From Humisphaera borealis (lineage in GTDB: Bacteria; Planctomycetota; Phycisphaerae; Tepidisphaerales; Tepidisphaeraceae), in contig NZ_CP063458.1 in the NCBI RefSeq assembly GCF_015169395.1, positions 1,426,001 to 1,490,000 of the forward strand: DNA of 64,000 nucleotides. Direction: 5' to 3'. The position numbers and the translations under genes are program-made. Below are positions 52,835 through 62,161 of this stretch, piece by piece. Every line of letters starts with the position of its first letter. The first letter of the stretch is position 1. The notes beneath the pieces were generated by a model. The model had not been told where the DNA came from. It saw nothing but the letters and a program-made list of their open reading frames with translations, and ran no database searches.

Positions 52835-54283
52835 TCATTGATCAACCGAGCTCTTCGGACGCCACTGCCTTCTGAGCGCCGCCTCCGCCTGCACCTGTTC
52901 GCTGGCCAGTCGTGGAGAATCGATCGCGTTGGTTAGTTCGTTGGGATCCGTGACGGCATCGTACAGCTCGCGGGCGATGGTTCGGCCGGTGGTCCAGTCG
53001 CGCCATTCGGTGTATCTCACGCTCGGGGTTCGAACACTCACTCCCATCGCTTTAGGGCGTTTCTCGGGCTCGCGATCGTAGTACGCCGGGCGGGGATGCT
53101 GCGTATAAGCGGCGGCTTTGAGTTGGGCCAAGGGATCTTTGAGTATTGGCGTCAGGCTCGTTCCCTCCAAACCTTCAACAGGGGGCAGGCCGCACAGTTC
53201 CACCAACGTGGGAAATAAGTCGACCAGTTCTGTCAGTGATTCGGTCTTCTTACCCGCCGACGACATGCCCGGAGCGGAGATCATCAGAGGAACCCGTGCG
53301 TCGAACTCGAAGTTCGACGTCTTGGCCCAAAGCCCGTGCTCGCCAAGGTGATAGCCGTGGTCGCCGGCGAAGACGATGATCGACTTTTCGCCCATGCCGC
53401 TGGCGTCCAGCGCGTCGAGCACTTTTCCGAGCTGTGCGTCCAGGTAGCTGATGTTCGCGAAGTAGCCGTGCCGCATTTCGGCTTCGTCGCCGGGCGTCAA
53501 GGTAACGCGTTTATCGCCAGTCCCCAGGATTTCTCGACTGTCGTGGAACGCGATTTCGGGTGCACCGGTAGGACGCGCGGCATTCAGCGGCGGCAGTTTG
53601 TCACGCTGGTATAGATCCCAATACTTTTTCGGCGCGTTGAACGGTGCGTGAGGCTTCCAAAAACCGACGGCGAGGAAGAGCGGCTTGTCCTTGACCTCGC
53701 TCATGACGCGAATCGCCTCGGCGGCGACCCGGCCGTCGTAGTAGGCGTCGTCCGGAACGTCGCGGCATTCGCACTTGGGAGCCTTGGCGGTGTCGGGTGG
53801 CAGCTCCCCTTTGACCTGGGGTTTATCGTCGCCATGGTTTGCGTAAAAGAGGAACTCCGGTGCCGACCAGCTTCGGGCATCGCCTTTTTCCTTGGTATGC
53901 CAGTTGTGGAAGATTTTTCCGCTGCAACGAGTCTCGTAGCCGTGTTGCTTGAACCAGAGCGGCAACGTCATCACATCCGGTTTGAGTTCGCGGAAGTGGG
54001 TACCGTTGTTCCAGAGGCCGAGGGTATCGGGCCGCAGGCCGGTCAGCATCGACGACCGGGAGGGATTGCAGACAGCCTGCTGGCAGTAAGCTCGATCAAA
54101 CTGAAGTGACCTGGCAGCCAGACGATTCAGATTGGGCGTGATCGCCGATGAACCGTAGCTGGCCAGTTCCGGACGATAATCGTCCGCCATGATGAAAAGC
54201 ACGTTCGGTTTCGCGCTGGCTGCGAAAGTGCTGAGCGGAATGAGGCAGGCAAGAGCGACCAGTGCAAAAAAGGTTCGCGGCAT
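52835..54283 (-). CDS. Exported type I sulfatase, iduronate-2-sulfatase-like
   Basis: A 482-residue secreted sulfatase. Signal peptide 1-22 (FFALVALACLIPLSTFAAS), then KPNVLFIMADDYRPELASYGS with the first metal ligands, and Cys72 in CNPSRSSMLTGLRPDTLGLW, the residue converted to formylglycine. AGDHGYHLGEHGLWAKTSNFE holds the other ligands and the Lys near the sulfate. The C-terminal block RELYDAVTDPNELTNAIDSP completes the family pattern. It is closest in layout to the two tandem sulfatases at 29.4-32.4 kb. A TadG-like gene lies upstream on the same strand, 99 bases away. Confidence 0.94.
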   Translation of the reverse strand: MPRTFFALVALACLIPLSTFAASAKPNVLFIMADDYRPELASYGSSAITPNLNRLAARSLQFDRAYCQQAVCNPSRSSMLTGLRPDTLGLWNNGTHFRELKPDVMTLPLWFKQHGYETRCSGKIFHNWHTKEKGDARSWSAPEFLFYANHGDDKPQVKGELPPDTAKAPKCECRDVPDDAYYDGRVAAEAIRVMSEVKDKPLFLAVGFWKPHAPFNAPKKYWDLYQRDKLPPLNAARPTGAPEIAFHDSREILGTGDKRVTLTPGDEAEMRHGYFANISYLDAQLGKVLDALDASGMGEKSIIVFAGDHGYHLGEHGLWAKTSNFEFDARVPLMISAPGMSSAGKKTESLTELVDLFPTLVELCGLPPVEGLEGTSLTPILKDPLAQLKAAAYTQHPRPAYYDREPEKRPKAMGVSVRTPSVRYTEWRDWTTGRTIARELYDAVTDPNELTNAIDSPRLASEQVQAEAALRRQWRPKSSVDQ

Positions 54284-54382
54284 TCCGGAAAGATACCGCC
54301 GGACCGTGTCGGGGGGTTAGTAAAACCGCAAGCAGCAAGCTGCCGGTTCCCCTTGCAACGCAGGCGCGCCGGCGACCTCGAC

Positions 54383-55444
54383 CTACTTGACCATCGCGAT
54401 TTTGTCGTCGAGCATCGTCGTCTGAAGTTGGCCGACGTTGTCCCACCACCAACCTTTTTCGTCCATCAACCCCATGTAGAAGCGTGTCGCACCCGCGGGC
54501 ACGACAAAGCTCTGAAGCGTGCCATCGCTTTTCATACCGTCGCCAATAAAAAACACCTGCTTGAGGCCGGGCGACAGCGTGGAGAAGTTGCGGCTGTTCT
54601 CTGTAGTGAAGTCGAGTTCGGCAGCCTGCGAATACGTATTAGGCGCACGATCATCGAGGAATATGCCGACAAGCGACATAATCGGCGCCTTGGTGGAGTT
54701 GATTCCGTTGGCCGGATCCTGGCGAACGATCCAGTCGGTCTGTCCGTCAGGGCCGTAGGTGCCGGAGTTCTCGTACGACGTCTGACCTGTCGTTTGACGG
54801 AAGTAGACGGACATCCCGCCGGTCAAAGGAAGCGAGCTGATCCGAGTCGGCGAGTTGGTCGGTGCGACGCAGCCCAGGGGGTTGCCGCCGGTCGCCGCGA
54901 TGGTGCTGCCGTCGCCCATACCCGCAAGCCAGGGCGATCCCTTGGCAATGACCGTTGCAGTGATGATGTTGCCGCGGGCGGCAATCGCGGAAGTTGTGAT
55001 ATCGGTGCTACTCAGCCGTAAAGCGCTGGCAAAGACTGGTGCCAGCGGATTGCTCCGCGACTGCGTTCGACGGGCCGTGACACGAATCGCTGTTGCGGAG
55101 TTCTGCGCGGCGCCGGTCAGCACCTCGAACGTTCTGGTTCCGGGATCCCAAAGTCCAAATTCGATGTCTGAATCCGTCAGCACCACCGAGGTGCCTGCGG
55201 CGCTATTCATCGCTGCCACGGCCTTGGCCTGGCTCGTAGCAGTCGCAACGCTGGTCTTTAAGCCCGCAACGCCGTAACGGGCCGCGGCATCGGACGCCGA
55301 TTGCAGTTCAGTCTTGGCCAACTGGGCCCGTCCCCAGTCGACGGCGAATGTCGCCATCATGAGGAGAACGACCATGATCACGATCGAATAGACAACAACC
55401 GCGCCGTGGCGATGGTGAACCGAGGATGGGTGACCTGTGCTCAT
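54383..55444 (-). CDS. TadG-like pilus/Flp assembly protein
   Basis: A 353-residue protein. The start HHRHGAVVVYSIVIMVVLLMMATFAVDWGRAQLAKTELQSASDAAARYG is the TadE/TadG N-terminal helix with the A-A-D-A-A segment that marks TadG-like (DUF2134) proteins. The rest (about 60-353) is a secreted beta-rich region; the C-terminal 200 residues (GGMSVYFRQTTGQT..., GIFLDDRAPN..., ATRFYMGLMDEKGWWWDNVGQL) look like a lectin or carbohydrate-binding fold that occurs in planctomycete proteins. TadG is a minor pilin-associated protein of Flp/Tad pili. No other tad genes are in the window. ATG 55444 is the only reasonable start. Confidence 0.78.
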   Translation of the reverse strand: MSTGHPSSVHHRHGAVVVYSIVIMVVLLMMATFAVDWGRAQLAKTELQSASDAAARYGVAGLKTSVATATSQAKAVAAMNSAAGTSVVLTDSDIEFGLWDPGTRTFEVLTGAAQNSATAIRVTARRTQSRSNPLAPVFASALRLSSTDITTSAIAARGNIITATVIAKGSPWLAGMGDGSTIAATGGNPLGCVAPTNSPTRISSLPLTGGMSVYFRQTTGQTSYENSGTYGPDGQTDWIVRQDPANGINSTKAPIMSLVGIFLDDRAPNTYSQAAELDFTTENSRNFSTLSPGLKQVFFIGDGMKSDGTLQSFVVPAGATRFYMGLMDEKGWWWDNVGQLQTTMLDDKIAMVK

Positions 55445-55634
55445 CTAAGAGTGCATCGGGTGCAACGGGGTGGCACTTTGGCTTTACCAGCCAATTTTCT
55501 GCCGCGACTATCAGACGTTCTGCCTTTGCGGCGTATGACGATCATCGTGCAGAATGTTTCGCTTCAACTGGCGTTGTTCCTCCCGGTAGCGACCGGTAAT
55601 GCCACTCTGCGACGCCCTGCTCGGAAATCCACCC

Positions 55635-57551
55635 ATGCTCAACCGAACACTCATTCTGCTTCTGGCTGTCGGTCACTTGCTTTGCCCTGTCAGTCGAGCC
55701 GGCGCGGCGGAATCTACAAGGCCTAACATCCTGTGGCTCACCACTGAAGACATCGGACCGCAGCTCGGCTGTTACGGCGACGCGTACGCCGACACCCCCA
55801 ATCTTGATGCATTCGCCGCCCGGTCACTGCTCTACCTGACCGCCTGGTCGAACGCACCGGTGTGTGCTCCCGCCCGAACGACGATCATCGCCGGCGTTTA
55901 CCCGACAGCCACGGGTGGAGAGCACATGCGCTCCACCGCCCCGCTGCCCGCACAAGTGCGGATGTACCCGCAAATCCTCCGCGAGGCGGGGTACTACTGC
56001 ACAAACAATTCGAAGGAAGATTACAACCTCGCGCCCAACGGCAAAGTCTGGGACGAATCATCCGGCAAAGCACATTACCAGTCGCGCGGTGCCGGCCAAC
56101 CATTCTTCGCGGTGTTCAACCACGTCGGCACCCATGAAAGCCAGATTCGCACCCGTCCCCACAAGGCAGTGCACGACCCCTCCAAGGCCGTGATTCCCGC
56201 TTATCACCCTGACACGCCCGAGGTGCGGCAGGACTGGGCCCAGTACTACGACAACATCACGACCATGGACGGCTGGTTCGGTAAGCAGCTGGCCGAACTG
56301 GCGGCGGCTGGCCTGGCGGACGACACAATCGTTTTCTTCTACGGCGACCATGGATCGGGCATGCCGCGGAGCAAGAGAACCCCATTGAACTCTGGATTGC
56401 GGGTTCCGCTGCTCGTTCACGTTCCCGAAAAATGGAAGCACCTGGCTCCGCCGGAGTACTCGGCGGGTGGCAAGACCGACCGCCCCGTGTCGTTCGTTGA
56501 TCTGGCACCCACGCTGTTCAGCATTGCTAGCATCGCGGTCCCGGATTGGATTCAAGGTAAGGCATTCGCCGGAGGCAAGGTTGTCGAGCCGCGCCAGTAC
56601 GTGTTCGGCTTTCGCGGACGCATGGACGAACGGACCGACATGGTTCGCACGGCCCGTGACAACCGGTACGTGTACGTGAAGAACTTCATGCCGCACCGGC
56701 CGCACGGCCAAAGCGTGGGCTACCAGTTGCAAACGCCAACCACGCGTGTCTGGAAGGACCTGTTCGCAGCTGGGAAGCTCACACCGGAACAGTCATATTT
56801 CTGGCAGGCCCCCAAGGCGAGCGAGGAACTCTACGATCTTCAGTCAGACCCGTGGGAAGTCAGGAATCTCGCTGCCGACCCTGCACATCAGGCGACGCTC
56901 GAACGACTCCGCACCGCAACTCAAGACTGGATGCTTGCTACGCGCGACGTCGGTCTGCTGCCCGAAGGTGAGATCCACAGCCGATCCAAGGGAAGCGACC
57001 CGTACACCTACGGGCATTCGCCTGACTTCCCGATCGCGAAAATTCTCGCCGCCGCCCGTCTCGCTTCCAACGGCGACCCGTCGGCCGCCAAGTCGCTGGC
57101 GGGGCTGCTCGGCGACAGCGATTCTGCCGTTCGCTACTGGGGAGCGATCGGCCTGTTGGCCCGGGGCAAGGCTGCCACCGAAGCCCATCACGACGCCTTG
57201 GTCTCTGCGATGACAAAGGACGACTCGGTCTACGTCCGGATCGTCGCCGCCGAGGCTCTTGGCAAGTTCGGTAACGACGCAGATCTGGCGGCCGCGCTCA
57301 GGACCCTTCTGGCCGCAGCCGACGCACCCAAGACGGGTGCTTACGCAACGACGTCGGCACTGCAGGCGATCGACGAACTTGGTAGTAAGGCGATGTCGAT
57401 CAAGAGTGAATTGGCCGCCATCCAGGTCATCGACCCGACGTCCTATCCGCGCACTCGCGAGTACCCGACTCGGCTGATGGAAACCCTCTCTGCGTCGCTC
57501 GGTTTCGAGTACGGAAAACCGGCGAAACAGCCTAAGAAGGGCAAGAAGTGA
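55635..57551 (+). CDS. Exported type I sulfatase, heparan N-sulfatase-like, with HEAT-type tail
   Basis: A 638-residue secreted protein. The signal peptide (1-25) is followed by RPNILWLTTEDIGPQLGCYGD and the sulfatase signature CAPARTTIIAGVYPTATG with Cys77. YGDHGSGMPRSKR holds metal ligands with Arg/Lys near the sulfate. The CxPAR form and overall layout are those of heparan N-sulfatase (SGSH)-like sulfatases, different from the CxPSR form of the other three here. After the sulfatase domain (to about 440) a tail of roughly 190 residues holds helical HEAT-like repeats (SAAKSLAGLLGDSDSAVRYWGAIGLLARG, SVYVRIVAAEALGKFG) and ends in a basic KKGKK stretch. ATG 55635 starts the signal peptide. Confidence 0.92.
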   Translation: MLNRTLILLLAVGHLLCPVSRAGAAESTRPNILWLTTEDIGPQLGCYGDAYADTPNLDAFAARSLLYLTAWSNAPVCAPARTTIIAGVYPTATGGEHMRSTAPLPAQVRMYPQILREAGYYCTNNSKEDYNLAPNGKVWDESSGKAHYQSRGAGQPFFAVFNHVGTHESQIRTRPHKAVHDPSKAVIPAYHPDTPEVRQDWAQYYDNITTMDGWFGKQLAELAAAGLADDTIVFFYGDHGSGMPRSKRTPLNSGLRVPLLVHVPEKWKHLAPPEYSAGGKTDRPVSFVDLAPTLFSIASIAVPDWIQGKAFAGGKVVEPRQYVFGFRGRMDERTDMVRTARDNRYVYVKNFMPHRPHGQSVGYQLQTPTTRVWKDLFAAGKLTPEQSYFWQAPKASEELYDLQSDPWEVRNLAADPAHQATLERLRTATQDWMLATRDVGLLPEGEIHSRSKGSDPYTYGHSPDFPIAKILAAARLASNGDPSAAKSLAGLLGDSDSAVRYWGAIGLLARGKAATEAHHDALVSAMTKDDSVYVRIVAAEALGKFGNDADLAAALRTLLAAADAPKTGAYATTSALQAIDELGSKAMSIKSELAAIQVIDPTSYPRTREYPTRLMETLSASLGFEYGKPAKQPKKGKK

Positions 57552-57570
57552 GTTGAAGAGAAGAGATGTA

Positions 57571-58617
57571 TCAGGCCCAGTCGGCGTCGGTGTAGAACTT
57601 GTGCGACACGTCTTCAGTGCCCCGCCTGATCCGGCTGATGTCGTCGGCCGACAGCCGCTTCTGCCAATTCTTCACATTCGCCGCTGACGCCAACTGAACG
57701 AAGTGCGTGCTCTTGCCCGCTACGGCGGCGTCCTTGAGATTCCCTTCGTCGCTGCTTTCGCGGATGGTTTTCTCGGCCGATGGAGTCCAGGTCAGTTTGC
57801 AGTGGTCGTACATGCGGCGGTAGCCGCCGACAGGATCGAGCGACAGGTCTTCGTGTCGTACGTAGAGCCAGTCCGGCCGATTCTGCCGGTAGGCGTCGAT
57901 CACGTGATGGAAGACTCGCCACTGGAGGATGGCCTGGTCGATGATGTCGTCATTGCCCCGCTGCTTGCGGGCGATGTCGTCGGCAAACGGGGCGAGCGGC
58001 CCGGCCATCAGTTCTTTCTGGCCCGACCACTGTGTCCAGTCGAACACCCAGTTCTTGAGCTTGATTGAACTGCAGAAAGCGGCCGGGTGCCGAATCATCA
58101 CCACGATGTCCATGGCGAAACGGTCGGCCAGCCACGGCGTGGCGAACAGCGCGATCGGGTCTTTCATCAGCGGGCGGTGGCCGGTGAACCGCCGGCGGGT
58201 CCAGCGGAGCCAGTGATTCGTCGCCTTCCAGGCTTGCTTCAAGCTCGGGTCTTCGCCGTACGTGAACGACCATGAGTACCCGAACGTCAACGTCTTGCGG
58301 GTCGGCTTCTCCCATTCCGAGGCGTTGTGGGCGGCGACGTAGGGGAACCAGATGTCGGACCGGGTGAATGTATACGGAAGAACCCAGCCCGGCTTATACG
58401 GCTCATGGATGTAGTCCACGCCCGGTGCCGCCGCCAGCATGCGACCCACCCAGGTCGTCCCGGAGCGGTGAGAGCCGGTGACGAGGATTCCGCGCGTGTC
58501 GCAGAGTTTGGGGTAGCGCTGCATCCAGTTCTGTCCGACAGGTGCCGTCCCCTGCGAGCGGCGCGGGTCGGTGCTGGTCATCGGCTCGGTCGACTCCATC
58601 ATCAATTCCGTGGTCAT
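57571..58617 (-). CDS. Sulfotransferase
   Basis: A 348-residue P-loop-like enzyme that moves a sulfo group from PAPS onto an acceptor. The 5'-phosphosulfate loop is ILVTGSHRSGTTWVGRML (48-54), and the 3'-phosphate site is MIRHPAAFCSSIK with the expected Arg and Ser. W-rich central segments (YTFTRSDIWFPYVAAHN, WEKPTRKTLTFGYSWSF) lie around the acceptor site. It is predicted to be soluble. The natural acceptor is not known; a glycan or lipid glycoconjugate is likely. It is convergent with a sulfatase gene, 19 bases from its stop, which places a sulfate-adding and a sulfate-removing enzyme next to each other. Confidence 0.9.
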   Translation of the reverse strand: MTTELMMESTEPMTSTDPRRSQGTAPVGQNWMQRYPKLCDTRGILVTGSHRSGTTWVGRMLAAAPGVDYIHEPYKPGWVLPYTFTRSDIWFPYVAAHNASEWEKPTRKTLTFGYSWSFTYGEDPSLKQAWKATNHWLRWTRRRFTGHRPLMKDPIALFATPWLADRFAMDIVVMIRHPAAFCSSIKLKNWVFDWTQWSGQKELMAGPLAPFADDIARKQRGNDDIIDQAILQWRVFHHVIDAYRQNRPDWLYVRHEDLSLDPVGGYRRMYDHCKLTWTPSAEKTIRESSDEGNLKDAAVAGKSTHFVQLASAANVKNWQKRLSADDISRIRRGTEDVSHKFYTDADWA

Positions 58618-58723
58618 GAGGTTCCGCGCTTACGTCTGCGTGGCACAGCTTAATGATCCGTCGACATTCTTCGCAACAGCAGGAAACAGGACCCGCAAAT
58701 TAGTTCGCGTCAAACGCAAGGGC

Positions 58724-59797
58724 TTACGCCGCGGTAACCGCAGGCATTGCCGCGTGGAGTGTAATGCGGTTCCTCCCGTCTTTCTTGCTGCGGTACAAAG
58801 AAGCGTCTGCCCGGGCGATGAGCTGGTCGGCATAAGACGGAATGGACTGCGGGACGTCGCGTAACGCCGCAATTCCAATGGACATCGTCAGTGGTGGGAT
58901 CACCTCATTCGGCAACGTCTTTTGAAACAGCGTGGTACCGCCCTGCTTGTACTCGGCGCGGATACGGTCCGCCACCCCCGCTGCTTCCTCGGCGGAAGCA
59001 TGTGGAAGCAGCAGGATGAACTCGTCGCCACCATATCGCGCCGCAACGTCCATCTTTCGCATGTTGGCGCCGATGACCTTGCCCACGACCACCAGGATCT
59101 GATCACCGACCTGGTGCCCGTGCTTGTCGTTCAGTTGCTTATAGCCATCCAGGTCGATCATCACGCATGACAGATTCTGCGTATAGCGCTGGGCCTCGGA
59201 GAACAATTGCTCGAAGACGCGACCGAAGTGTCTGCGGTTATAGAGGCCGGTGAGAGGGTCCGTCGCAGCGACCTCTTCGACCTTCTTAAGTGATTCTTCC
59301 AGAAGGAGATTCTTTTCCTTCAGCGCGTCGAGCGTCTGTTCGAGCTCAAGACGCAGCGACTCGTTCTCCCTCTTGACCTTGGCAACCTGAAGATTCTTCT
59401 GGACGACCAGGGGGATCGTGAAGAGATAGTCGCCGACCTTGACCACGTAATCGGTCGCGCCACGCTGAATCGCTTCGGCGGCGATGTGTCCGACGTTCTC
59501 CCCGGTAACCATGATGACGGGTGTAGTGCAGCGCTTTTGAATCTCGCTGAGCAACTCCATGCCCGTGCCGTCTGTCAGGTTGTAGTCGGAGAGAATGAGG
59601 TCGAACGAGGCCAGGTCCTGGTCCAGGGCTGCCCGCTTGCTATCGACGCCGACGACCGTCCCGGCACCGAAGTGGTCTTCCAGCGTTTCACGGATCAGGT
59701 CCCGCTGATCAACGTCGTCTTCGATGATGAGCAATTTCAGGCGTTCCAAGTCGAGAATTCCTTCCGGCAGTCCATTTTGCTCTGCAGAAGCTGGCAA
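58724..59797 (-). CDS. Response regulator with GGDEF diguanylate cyclase output
   Basis: A 357-residue protein. Residues 20-125 are a CheY-like receiver (IIEDDVDQ, phosphorylatable Asp71 in LSDYNLTD, VTGE, YVVKV with the Lys). A coiled coil (about 138-175) connects to a GGDEF domain with YGGDEF (256-260) and the product-binding I-site RKMD (247-250), so it should make cyclic di-GMP and be feedback-inhibited. The start is a TTG at 59797 behind GAGG, as no ATG is available upstream of the receiver. It is the third gene of an apparent operon after a histidine kinase and a receiver protein, with a 45-base gap before it. Confidence 0.9.
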   Translation of the reverse strand: MPASAEQNGLPEGILDLERLKLLIIEDDVDQRDLIRETLEDHFGAGTVVGVDSKRAALDQDLASFDLILSDYNLTDGTGMELLSEIQKRCTTPVIMVTGENVGHIAAEAIQRGATDYVVKVGDYLFTIPLVVQKNLQVAKVKRENESLRLELEQTLDALKEKNLLLEESLKKVEEVAATDPLTGLYNRRHFGRVFEQLFSEAQRYTQNLSCVMIDLDGYKQLNDKHGHQVGDQILVVVGKVIGANMRKMDVAARYGGDEFILLLPHASAEEAAGVADRIRAEYKQGGTTLFQKTLPNEVIPPLTMSIGIAALRDVPQSIPSYADQLIARADASLYRSKKDGRNRITLHAAMPAVTAA

Positions 59798-59842
59798 CCT
59801 CGTTCTGATGCCAGCGAAAACTCACCTGATCAGTCCGCAGTG

Positions 59843-60343
59843 TTATCGCTTGCACAGGGCCTGCGGGATCCTGTGATGCGGGTACTGATGAATCTTGAGC
59901 CAGTAGTTGGCGCTGGCCCGCACGGTCTCCAGGAACTGCGCGCCACTGGCGGGCTTCAGGGTGTAGCTGTTGGCACCGTGCTCAGCCGCCTGCCTCATCT
60001 GCTGTTCGTCACTGACGCCGGTCATCATCACGATCGGCGTGTCATCGAGTTCTGGTATCGCCCGGATCGCTTTGAGCGTGTCCTGGCCGCCCATCCCGGG
60101 CATCTCGACGTCCAGAAAGATCAGGCCGGGTCGAGGCGCGTTGCTCCACTTGCCTCTTCGCTCAAGAAACTCCATCGCTTCCAAGCCGTTGGAGACTTCA
60201 AACGGCTGGCAATCCATGCCGCTACCTTCGATCGCGTCGCGGATCAGCATTCGGCAGTCCGGGTCGTCATCGACGAGCAGAACGGCAAGCGCGCCGCCGA
60301 CGGCGGTCCGTGCGTTCAAGAGGATGTCGGATTTCGTCTGCAT
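59843..60343 (-). CDS. Single-domain response regulator (CheY/Rcp1-like)
   Basis: A 166-residue protein with a receiver domain only. After 18 residues it has VLLVDDDPDCRMLI (acid pair 25-27), the phosphorylatable Asp78 in LIFLDVEMPGMGG, MMTGVSD with the switch Thr, and LKPAS with the conserved Lys. There is no DNA-binding or output domain, so it is likely a phosphate relay or acts by protein contact, like Rcp1. ATG 60343 is used; a GTG at 60370 would add nine residues. It is between a histidine kinase (52 bases upstream) and a diguanylate cyclase regulator (45 bases downstream). Confidence 0.88.
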   Translation of the reverse strand: MQTKSDILLNARTAVGGALAVLLVDDDPDCRMLIRDAIEGSGMDCQPFEVSNGLEAMEFLERRGKWSNAPRPGLIFLDVEMPGMGGQDTLKAIRAIPELDDTPIVMMTGVSDEQQMRQAAEHGANSYTLKPASGAQFLETVRASANYWLKIHQYPHHRIPQALCKR

Positions 60344-60394
60344 TGACCGTCTCGACGAGGCTTCCGTCACGACCGTTTGGTCACGCCGTGTTTC

Positions 60395-62161
60395 TCACGC
60401 CGCCCGCTGTCCCGGCGATTCCTTCGCCGTATCGGGCAGACTGCCGACGTAAAGGTACTTCCGATCGATCGTGAATCGGAACGTGCTGCCGACACCGACC
60501 AGACTTTCCACGCGGATGGAGCCGCCGTAGGTCTCTACGATGCTCTTGACGCTGGCCAGCCCGACGCCTTTGCCCGCGATACACTGCACGCTTGGGCTCT
60601 TTCCACGTCTAAACACCCGGAAGAGGCCCTTCATGTCATCCGGATCAATGCCCAGGCCGGTATCGCGAACGAAGAACTCCGGATGTTCGCGGTCGGATCT
60701 GCATCCGACGTGAATTTCACGAACCAGCTGGCCCGGAGCGCATTCGGACATCAACTCGATTCCTGCCGCGCGGAGCCGAGCCGGGTCGGAACCGGGACCC
60801 ATGTATTTAATGGCATTATCGACGAGATTCTGGAGCAACTGTCGCATCCGCGATCGCTCGCACACCAGAATAGGGAAGTCCGAGTCGACGACGAACCGGA
60901 TGTCGCGGCTTTCCAGATCCTGCGAGACCAGGTCAGAAACTTCGTGGACTACCTCGACGATCCGGATCGGCTCCATCTTGTGCCGACGTGTCTTAATCCG
61001 GCTCAATTCCAGCAGTTCCCCGATGAGCGACGTCTCGACCTCGACGTTCTTCTGGATGCGTTCCAGCCGATGAACGACATCCGCATCGAAGCTGTCGCGA
61101 TGCCTGTTTAGAAGCATGGACACCATCCCGTCGATGTTGCGGAGAGGTGCGTTGAGGTCATGACTGACCGTGCGCATGAAATCGTCCTTCTCCGCGATTT
61201 CCTGCCTCAATCGCTCGTTGGCCTGTTGGAGTTCGCCAGTCCGGCGCTGAACCTCTACTTCCAGTTCGTGGTTGTTTTGTGCCAGGCTGGCGTTGGCCGT
61301 TTCAAGTCGGCTGTTGCTCTCAGCAAGTGCGGACTGCTGCGAGCGGACTCGATGCACCATGTCGTTGAACGATCGAGCCAGCGTTCCGATCAGGTCCGCG
61401 CGATCGACGGCGACGCTGGTCTCGAGCTCGCCGCGGGCAATTCGCTGGGTCGCGGCGACGAGTTGGCGGATGGGCGTAAAGACGTGATGCACCAGTAGGT
61501 ACATCATGGGCACGCAGACGAGCACCGCGACAGCCCCGATAAGCAGCACCGAGAGCCTGACGTTCTGCCCACGGGCGTCCGTCTCGGCCTGGGAAAGACA
61601 GATCGTCACATAGCCGATGGGCTCCGTGTCGATCGAGGATTGCGCTGCAGTGCTGACCTGCCGGACCGGGCTCGTCAACTCGACGTAGCGACCCAACGAT
61701 GCCGCCCAGCCAGCAGTCGGAACGCCAAGTTCGGCAGTACGTTCTCGAGGATTGGCGAAGTAGGCATGGCCGGCCTGTTCGATGTCCGGATCAACCGACG
61801 CAACAGCCAGCTGGGAGCCGTTGGCGTCGAAGAATGCAACGGCAACCACGCCCCGCGTCTTCATGAGCTCGGCGCCAATGCGCTGCAGCTCTCCGGCGTC
61901 GAGACGACGCAGAGGTGGCTCGCTGGCCATCGCGAGCGTCTGCGCGAGCTGCGACGCGTGCTGCTCGGACATTCGGTCGATGCTTTCCCGCGTTTCGGAG
62001 ACAAACAGCCAACAGCTTGCGGCGAGTGTCGCGGCGAGCAGAACCAGAAAGCAAAGTACGAGCTTGCCTTGTAGCCCCGTATGACGGGTCAGCGGCGGGA
62101 GCCGTTCGGAGAGCCTTCCGAGTGCCGATGATCGTGAATCTGTTGGACCGATGGTGGGCAT
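60395..62161 (-). CDS. Membrane sensor histidine kinase with HAMP domain
   Basis: A 588-residue kinase from ATG 62161 (an ATG at 62203 is possible). Residues 30-55 form a first membrane helix (GKLVLCFLVLLAATLAASCWLFV), then an extracytoplasmic sensor of about 150 residues, a second helix (RLSVLLIGAVAVLVCVPMMYLLVHHVF), HAMP and a coiled coil. The H-box is VSHDLNAPLRN with His334, and the ATPase domain has LVDNAIKY (N), DTGLGID (G1) and GKGVGLASV (G2). These are all parts of a working kinase. It probably passes phosphate to the receiver just downstream and so controls the diguanylate cyclase in this three-gene set. The signal is unknown. Confidence 0.92.
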   Translation of the reverse strand: MPTIGPTDSRSSALGRLSERLPPLTRHTGLQGKLVLCFLVLLAATLAASCWLFVSETRESIDRMSEQHASQLAQTLAMASEPPLRRLDAGELQRIGAELMKTRGVVAVAFFDANGSQLAVASVDPDIEQAGHAYFANPRERTAELGVPTAGWAASLGRYVELTSPVRQVSTAAQSSIDTEPIGYVTICLSQAETDARGQNVRLSVLLIGAVAVLVCVPMMYLLVHHVFTPIRQLVAATQRIARGELETSVAVDRADLIGTLARSFNDMVHRVRSQQSALAESNSRLETANASLAQNNHELEVEVQRRTGELQQANERLRQEIAEKDDFMRTVSHDLNAPLRNIDGMVSMLLNRHRDSFDADVVHRLERIQKNVEVETSLIGELLELSRIKTRRHKMEPIRIVEVVHEVSDLVSQDLESRDIRFVVDSDFPILVCERSRMRQLLQNLVDNAIKYMGPGSDPARLRAAGIELMSECAPGQLVREIHVGCRSDREHPEFFVRDTGLGIDPDDMKGLFRVFRRGKSPSVQCIAGKGVGLASVKSIVETYGGSIRVESLVGVGSTFRFTIDRKYLYVGSLPDTAKESPGQRAA

